A stretch of 21,123 nucleotides of DNA from a virus. A program made the translations under genes and the position numbers. The notes beneath the pieces are model-generated. The model searched no databases and had not been told where the DNA came from. It saw only the letters and a list, made by a program, of their open reading frames with translations. How positions within the stretch are numbered: position 1 is the stretch's first letter; every line of letters starts with the position of its first letter. The stretch lies in the IMG/VR virus record IMGVR_UViG_3300020411_004158, positions 1 to 21,123 of that record, one strand, 5' to 3'. Of this stretch, positions 16,854 to 21,123 are shown one piece after another.

Positions 16854-17741
16854 CTAGGTTTCAGTGGGGATCTCACCAGTAGTTGACTGATCTCTTTTGA
16901 ATTCTTCCAAAGTCGTAGGAACTATCGCTGTAGTTACTGGTATATTAGCATCCCTTACGTTTCCTACACTGTCAGAAATAGCAAGTGCACCACCTACTCT
17001 TGAGGTTCTATCCACAAAGAAATTATCAAATTTGAATACTATTGATGTTTTTATAAGTTGTGCTTGACCATATGCCAATGGTGCTGCAACTATATTGATG
17101 GGAAAAGCATTTTGAATGTAGTAAGTTATACTACTAGGTGCTTGTATCAATGGAAAACTCTTTTGCTCCTCCAATCTTTGAGATTTTGTAAAAACCTCAT
17201 TACTAAAAGCAGTTATCTCTATCTCGCACTTATATTCATCGGGATATTTCAAACGTCTATATGAATTTTTATCATTTCTTCTTTGTGGTGTATGATCACC
17301 AAATGTACCATTTGCGATTCTTGTGGGTGTTATGAACTCCATCCATGCATTGAATACATCATTAGTATAATAATCTTTCTGAGAGAAAAATGTAAGAGTT
17401 AGATCTGTCATTTTTCTCATAGTACCAACCTGAGTCATCATACCTTGTCTTAGACCAGGTACTTCTTGTGCAGAAATAGCTGAACCTGGTAATACTGCTT
17501 CTGAGCAGAATAATCTAAGATAGTCACCTATATCAGCATCATTTTGTTGATCATAAAAACCATGCTGGTTTATAAAAGTAAGCAAGTTTGGTGCACTTCT
17601 AAAATTAATATATACGTCATATGAATTATTATACGCAGGTACTATATTTCCAAACTTTGAGTCAGTACGGTATAGCATCTCTGTTGGGAGATGTTGTTTC
17701 TGTCTTTGTAAGACATCTGCTAATCGACTACTACCTAGCAT
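16854..17741 (-). CDS. 54: Baseplate tail-tube initiator gp54 (295 aa)
   Basis: The layout follows T4 gp54 (320 residues). An early segment ends with an exposed strand and gives PGSAISAQEVPG, close to the place of KMPENRLSYETDW. Then comes MRKMTDLTLTFFSQKDYYTNDVFNAWMEFI, paired with the T4 block around ISFRMDSEACNYRAMQDWV. Finally SSITYYIQNAFPINIVAAPLAYG and TSIVFKFDNFFVD parallel the T4 block FTGCVPISVSAPELSYDG with FDVTFAYRV. gp54 has the tail-tube fold and, with gp48, starts tube polymerisation on the hub. The gene is divergent from gp4 across only 27 bases, and no Shine-Dalgarno sequence is visible before its ATG. The C-terminal 40 residues are of no recognised type. Confidence 0.75.
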   Translation of the reverse strand: MLGSSRLADVLQRQKQHLPTEMLYRTDSKFGNIVPAYNNSYDVYINFRSAPNLLTFINQHGFYDQQNDADIGDYLRLFCSEAVLPGSAISAQEVPGLRQGMMTQVGTMRKMTDLTLTFFSQKDYYTNDVFNAWMEFITPTRIANGTFGDHTPQRRNDKNSYRRLKYPDEYKCEIEITAFSNEVFTKSQRLEEQKSFPLIQAPSSITYYIQNAFPINIVAAPLAYGQAQLIKTSIVFKFDNFFVDRTSRVGGALAISDSVGNVRDANIPVTTAIVPTTLEEFKRDQSTTGEIPTET

Positions 17742-17748
17742 CTAAATA
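17742..17748 (+). promoter_or_regulatory. Late-promoter-like box CTAAATA upstream of gp4
   Basis: The plus strand reads CTAAATAAATG in the 27-base gap between the divergent gp54 and gp4 genes. It is 20 bases before the gp4 ATG at 17769 and matches the box before gp26 over ten bases. It probably drives gp4, the 137-residue gene, gp48 and gp53. No equally good box is seen for gp54 on the other strand; TATAAGAC within gp4 is a poor candidate. Confidence 0.5.
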
Positions 17749-17768
17749 AATGTGTAATTACTGAGAAA

Positions 17769-18203
17769 ATGTCTTATAAAGGCAAATTCAGACCATCAAA
17801 ACCCAAAAAATATAAAGGTGATCCCACTAATATAGTATATAGGTCACTTTGGGAGCTAAAATTCATGCGATACTGTGACAGCAATAAGAATGTTGTCAAG
17901 TGGTCTAGTGAAGAAATAGTAATTCCATACAAATCACCTCTCGATAATCGCTTTCATAGATACTTTCCAGACTTTTATCTCAAATATAAGGATGTAGAGG
18001 GTAAAATGATAGAAAAGGTGATAGAAATCAAACCTGCTGCACAGGTAAAGGAACCAAAAATACAAAAAAGAAAAACAAAGAAGTATGTGACCGAAGTTGT
18101 GAATTACGCAAAAAATCAGGCAAAATGGATGGCAGCAGAGGAGTTTTGCAAGGATAGAAGATGGAAATTTCAAATATTGACGGAGAAAGAACTTGGAATT
18201 TAG
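17769..18203 (+). CDS. 4: Head completion protein gp4 (144 aa)
   Basis: The N-terminus FRPSKPKKYKGDPTNIVYRSLWELKFMRYCD is diagnostic of T4 gp4 (also called gp50/65), followed by WSSEEIVIPY, RYFPDFYLKYKD and EKVIEIKPA. E29, D68 and E86-x-K88 fit a restriction-enzyme-like (PD-(D/E)XK, TnsA-type) nuclease core. The length is near the usual 150 residues. In T4, gp4 is needed to finish the filled head before tail joining. It opens the divergent operon and has a weak ribosome binding site (GAG, spacing 4) before the ATG. Confidence 0.92.
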   Translation: MSYKGKFRPSKPKKYKGDPTNIVYRSLWELKFMRYCDSNKNVVKWSSEEIVIPYKSPLDNRFHRYFPDFYLKYKDVEGKMIEKVIEIKPAAQVKEPKIQKRKTKKYVTEVVNYAKNQAKWMAAEEFCKDRRWKFQILTEKELGI

Positions 18204-18606
18204 CACTGTATTTCCATCATCAGATCAAGTAGGATCACCAGCACCAGGAAGACTTATGCTGTTTCAATATACAGCAAAGTATAAAGATACGCTTCCTTTC
18301 TACGATAGAAATCCACTATCGTATATTGTGGGAGTTGAGAGTCAAGCTTTTTATGGTGTAAATTTACATTATACTCAACCTAAGAATCGAGCAGCAGTCT
18401 TGAGATTCATTGATGATGGTGGAGATTTTACCAAGTTATCTGGATATAATAAATACCTCAGATCATACGTTAGAGGAACATTCCTTGCTCTAAGTCTTTC
18501 TGATATGGAAAAGGCAGTTGAAATGGGACTCGAAGACTTTGTACGTAATGTAGGGGGTGTTAGTGTAAGCACTGAACCTAATCTACGTAGTTTTTATAGG
18601 AAATAA
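18193..18606 (+). CDS. Conserved T4-like protein of unknown function (137 aa)
   Basis: The start is a TTG at 18193 that overlaps the gp4 stop by 11 bases. It is supported by a good GGAG 7 bases upstream (18182-18185). An ATG at 18256 would lose the first 21 residues, including part of the conserved GRLMLF strand. The core has PGRLMLFQYTAKYKDTLPFYD, NPLSYIVGVESQAFYGVNLHY and QPKNRAAVLRFI. I know this pattern from T4-like phages as a conserved protein without an assigned function. Its place between gp4 and gp48 suggests a virion or assembly role. Its stop overlaps the gp48 ATG as TAATG. Confidence 0.75.
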   Translation: MEFSTVFPSSDQVGSPAPGRLMLFQYTAKYKDTLPFYDRNPLSYIVGVESQAFYGVNLHYTQPKNRAAVLRFIDDGGDFTKLSGYNKYLRSYVRGTFLALSLSDMEKAVEMGLEDFVRNVGGVSVSTEPNLRSFYRK

Positions 18607-20282
18607 TGTCGTATCACACATCTGGTTATGAACTTAAGATTCCTTATAATGGGAAGCAGACATCATTTATGATGGAATATAGGATGACGGATGCTGTTAG
18701 GGATGCAAATTTTTTGACTCCAGATGGTAAAAGAATAAATTTTTCAGGTGGTTTGACTGTTCGTGAGGTATTAGATGGAGATTTGAATAGTCCAACATAC
18801 GGTTCACCTTTGAGTGTGCAAATAAAAATTGGTAAGAATGCTGGATTATCAAGTGAGTGGGTCGATGTGCCACCCAATAGTGAATTGGGTCAAATTATAG
18901 CAGGTGATCCATATGGCGATAGAACTAAGAGATATCAAAATGCACTAGGTCAAATGAGACAGGGTGTATTTTTTAGTAAAAATCAAGTTGCTCAACATGA
19001 TGCTGCACTAACTGCAAATGGTTTATATGATCTTTGGGATGGAACAGCAACGGTTAGTGATGCTGAAGTTGCCACATCACTTCCTCCCGTAGATGTTTCA
19101 AATTTTGTCAGTAGCGTAGATGATACCGATAAAGAAGAAGTAAAAGATGAAGATGTAAATGTCAAGAAGAAAAAGTTTTTTGGTGGTGTAGCAATACAAT
19201 ATCCAGCAGGTGCACATTATGCAGAAGCAGAGGGAGGACCTTCTCAAGATTATATGAAGTTTGATATGTTCCAATATTCTCCTCCACAGGAAAGTTATGC
19301 TTCCAAATATTTTGAACAAGAACCACTAGATATCAAAGAAAAAGGTGTAAAGGAGGGACAATCAGGAAGATTCAATACAACATTCACCGAAACACTCACA
19401 GGAGGACTTGCTCGATCTAGTACAATAAGAGATTATTTGGGAACTGTAAAATTACCAATCCCCAATCAATTATCTACAGGAAATGGAGTTTCATGGGGAG
19501 AAGGAAGAGCAAATGCCTTTGAAGCAGCAGCATTTTTAGGTGCTTTTGGTCAATTAAGAGAAACAGTAGCAGGTAATCAAAATTTACTAAATGTGTTTCA
19601 AAATGCAGGCTCAGAGTTTGGAAACCTCTTCAAAGCTTTCAAAGATGGTGCAGGTGGTGATGCAAATACACTTATTTCTTCAACTGCAACTAAAGCTGCA
19701 CTTGCTCAACTTAACATAAACACTGACCCAAATCAGTTTATAACAAGAGCAACAGGTAAAGCGATAAACCCAAATTTAGAACTTCTATTTGCAGGTCCCA
19801 AACTAAGATCATTTCAATTTACTTTCCAATTTGCACCTGTAAATGAATTAGATGCGAAAAGAACTCGTCAGATTATGAGATTCTTCAAACAAGGAATGTT
19901 ACCTAATAGAGGAACTAAAAGTGATTTGTTCTTATTATCACCTAATGTATTCAGACTTGCATTTATGAATGGGTCAAAAAGAATAAAATCTCTAAACTCA
20001 TTCAAAATTTGTGCACTCACAACATGTGCAATAAACTTCGCTCCTGATGGAGTGTATCAAGCATATGATGACCCTAACGCTATATCACAACCCGTCAGAT
20101 CACAAATGACTCTTGGATTCAGCGAACTCACACCAATTTTCGGTGATGATTATGATGCAAAAGATACTGGTGCAAGAGCAGATATTCTTGAACTACAGAA
20201 AGGCATCACTGAAAGAGGACCGCTTGATGAGTGGTTTGATGATTCATCTATAGACGGTGGAGGCAACGACATAGGATTCTAA
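18606..20282 (+). CDS. 48: Baseplate tail-tube cap gp48 (558 aa)
   Basis: The conserved core lies in the C-terminal part, about residues 375-515: TGKAINPNLELLFAGPKL, FQFTFQFAPVNELDAKRTRQ, IMRFFKQGMLPNR, ICALTTCAINFAPDGVY and QMTLGFSELTPIF. This agrees with T4 gp48, which has the tube fold and, with gp54, lets the tail tube begin. T4 gp48 has 364 residues. The extra length here is mainly N-terminal, including an acidic then basic low-complexity stretch (DTDKEEVKDEDVNVKKKK, about 174-191) and a Gly/Ala-rich region. AGGA precedes the ATG, and the upstream and downstream genes overlap as TAATG. Confidence 0.85.
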   Translation: MSYHTSGYELKIPYNGKQTSFMMEYRMTDAVRDANFLTPDGKRINFSGGLTVREVLDGDLNSPTYGSPLSVQIKIGKNAGLSSEWVDVPPNSELGQIIAGDPYGDRTKRYQNALGQMRQGVFFSKNQVAQHDAALTANGLYDLWDGTATVSDAEVATSLPPVDVSNFVSSVDDTDKEEVKDEDVNVKKKKFFGGVAIQYPAGAHYAEAEGGPSQDYMKFDMFQYSPPQESYASKYFEQEPLDIKEKGVKEGQSGRFNTTFTETLTGGLARSSTIRDYLGTVKLPIPNQLSTGNGVSWGEGRANAFEAAAFLGAFGQLRETVAGNQNLLNVFQNAGSEFGNLFKAFKDGAGGDANTLISSTATKAALAQLNINTDPNQFITRATGKAINPNLELLFAGPKLRSFQFTFQFAPVNELDAKRTRQIMRFFKQGMLPNRGTKSDLFLLSPNVFRLAFMNGSKRIKSLNSFKICALTTCAINFAPDGVYQAYDDPNAISQPVRSQMTLGFSELTPIFGDDYDAKDTGARADILELQKGITERGPLDEWFDDSSIDGGGNDIGF

Positions 20283-20947
20283 TGGCATACTTCGATCAAT
20301 TCCCAAACATACTTATCCCTTCTCCTTTTAGTGATAAGACTTCCAGCAATGATTTTGTTGCTGCTAAAAATATATTCAAACGTGGCAAAATAAGAGAAGA
20401 TTTTTTTGAAAGCACAGTCGCTTTTTCAAAATACAGCGTTTTGGGTGATGATAGACCAGATAATGTTGCTAAAGAAATATATGATGACTCATCATTAGAT
20501 TGGGTGATTCTTATATCAAATAACATTATCAATGTAAGAGATGAATGGCCTATGAATCAACAAGATTTCAATAGGTATCTCAATAACAAATACACACCAG
20601 AAAGATTATCTTCTACAAAATATTATGAGACTAAAGAGGTAAGAAATGGTAACGGTATACTTCTACTACAGGCAGGTCAAATAGTAGATTCAGATTTTAC
20701 TTTTGAATTTACAAATTTTGGTTCAAATAATTCACTATCAGGTTCACAGATCATGACATCTGTTTCTCATTATGAAGATGAGGTGAGAAAAAACGATGCA
20801 AAACGTGCAATATTCACCTTGAGACCAAATTACCTTGATACTATCATGGAAGATATGAAGAAAATAATGACATATACAGATTCATCTCAATTTATCAATA
20901 AAAGAATGAAAAAAGGAGAAAATCTTAGAATATTATCTCCTCGTTGA
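20282..20947 (+). CDS. 53: Baseplate wedge subunit gp53 (221 aa)
   Basis: The key block is YSVLGDDRPDNVAKEIYDDS followed by SLDWVILISNNIINVRDEWPM, matching the gp53 family (T4: RPEELANAIYGNPQLYWVLLMCND). The C-terminal YLDTIMEDMKKIMTYTDSSQF parallels the T4 helix FMNDLIRIMEKSYG. The length is 221 against 196 in T4. In T4, gp53 joins the last step of wedge assembly and links neighbouring wedges to the hub. The ATG overlaps the gp48 stop as TAATG. Its stop (20945-20947) directly abuts the converging minus-strand gene. Confidence 0.85.
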   Translation: MAYFDQFPNILIPSPFSDKTSSNDFVAAKNIFKRGKIREDFFESTVAFSKYSVLGDDRPDNVAKEIYDDSSLDWVILISNNIINVRDEWPMNQQDFNRYLNNKYTPERLSSTKYYETKEVRNGNGILLLQAGQIVDSDFTFEFTNFGSNNSLSGSQIMTSVSHYEDEVRKNDAKRAIFTLRPNYLDTIMEDMKKIMTYTDSSQFINKRMKKGENLRILSPR

Positions 20948-21109
20948 TCATTCTTGAATACAAGAACCATTTCTCCATCTCTTTTGAAATGTAACTCCTC
21001 TATATTCTACAACCTCTGCATGTTTTTGAATGAGAATCCTTTTAGAAACAGTCATCTCATCTGAATAAAAAATGAGTGGTTGGTCTTTTAGTCTAGAGTC
21101 TCCACTCAT
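20948..21109 (-). CDS. Small protein of unknown function (53 aa)
   Basis: The frame begins MSGDSRLKDQPLIFYS and ends RWRNGSCIQE. AGGAG at 21117-21121, with 7-base spacing, is among the best ribosome binding sites in the window and supports a real gene. It is basic overall (Lys/Arg-rich C-terminal half), has one cysteine, and has no membrane segment. The EVVEYRGVTFQKRW pattern suggests a small strand-rich fold, but I recognise no family. It ends exactly one base after the gp53 stop on the opposite strand, so the two transcripts converge without a spacer. Upstream DNA is beyond the right edge, so its promoter cannot be judged. Confidence 0.6.
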   Translation of the reverse strand: MSGDSRLKDQPLIFYSDEMTVSKRILIQKHAEVVEYRGVTFQKRWRNGSCIQE

Positions 21110-21123
21110 TCTTCTTCTCCTTT

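Noticed and set aside
17934-18206. Minus-strand frame of 90 codons rich in Phe/Leu/Cys opposite gp4, looking like a membrane protein
   Set aside because: gp4 on the plus strand is certain by conserved motifs, and the hydrophobic look is the antisense of its Lys-rich codons.
1-21123. Search for CRISPR arrays, tRNA genes, insertion sequences or attachment sites
   Set aside because: No regularly spaced repeats, cloverleaf-like sequence, transposase or flanking direct repeats were found by eye; the window is almost wholly structural genes.

Overview
The window is a virion-structure region of a T4-like myovirus, most probably a cyanophage infecting marine Prochlorococcus or Synechococcus. Three things point there. 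Tail and head proteins have recognisable T4 counterparts (gp4, gp5, gp26, gp27-like, gp48, gp53, gp54). The DNA is AT-rich. A 75-residue reading frame ends in the hallmark C-terminal motif of CP12, the cyanobacterial Calvin-cycle inhibitor that cyanophages are known to carry. No rRNA, tRNA, CRISPR, insertion sequence or integration gene was seen. There is no intergenic gap above about 45 bases, so there is no long non-coding stretch to describe.

Layout, left to right. Positions 1-6384 (minus strand) hold two large fibre-type proteins: the start of one that runs off the left edge, and a 1,852-residue protein with an N-terminal beta-helix-like part and a C-terminal tail-collar domain. Positions 6429-7718 (minus) hold two small unknown proteins and a 242-residue structural protein. 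Positions 7718-16827 (minus) form a tightly packed tail-hub operon. In transcription order it reads gp26, a 63-residue gp51-position protein, two tape-measure-like proteins, gp27-like hub, CP12-like protein, gp5 without lysozyme, a beta-strand-rich spike-like protein, then the 242-residue protein. gp54 (16854-17741, minus) lies just upstream. Positions 17769-20947 (plus) form the divergent operon gp4, an unknown conserved protein, gp48 and gp53. A 53-residue minus-strand gene (20948-21109) converges on gp53 with no gap.

The products fit one job: baseplate hub and spike (gp5, gp27, gp26 and the 407-residue protein), start of the tail tube (gp48, gp54), tape measure with assembly chaperone, wedge (gp53), head completion (gp4) and host-recognition fibres. 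Four TAAATA-core boxes resembling T4 late promoters stand before the first gene of transcription units. Most genes are coupled by TAATG or ATGA overlaps.

The most interesting signal is a slippery run, AAATTTTTTC, at the end of gp26. A -1 shift there joins gp26 in frame to the 63-residue downstream protein, as in the tail-assembly-chaperone frameshifts of lambda-like and P2-like phages, and just before tape-measure-like genes. The second is the CP12-like gene, translationally coupled inside a structural operon.
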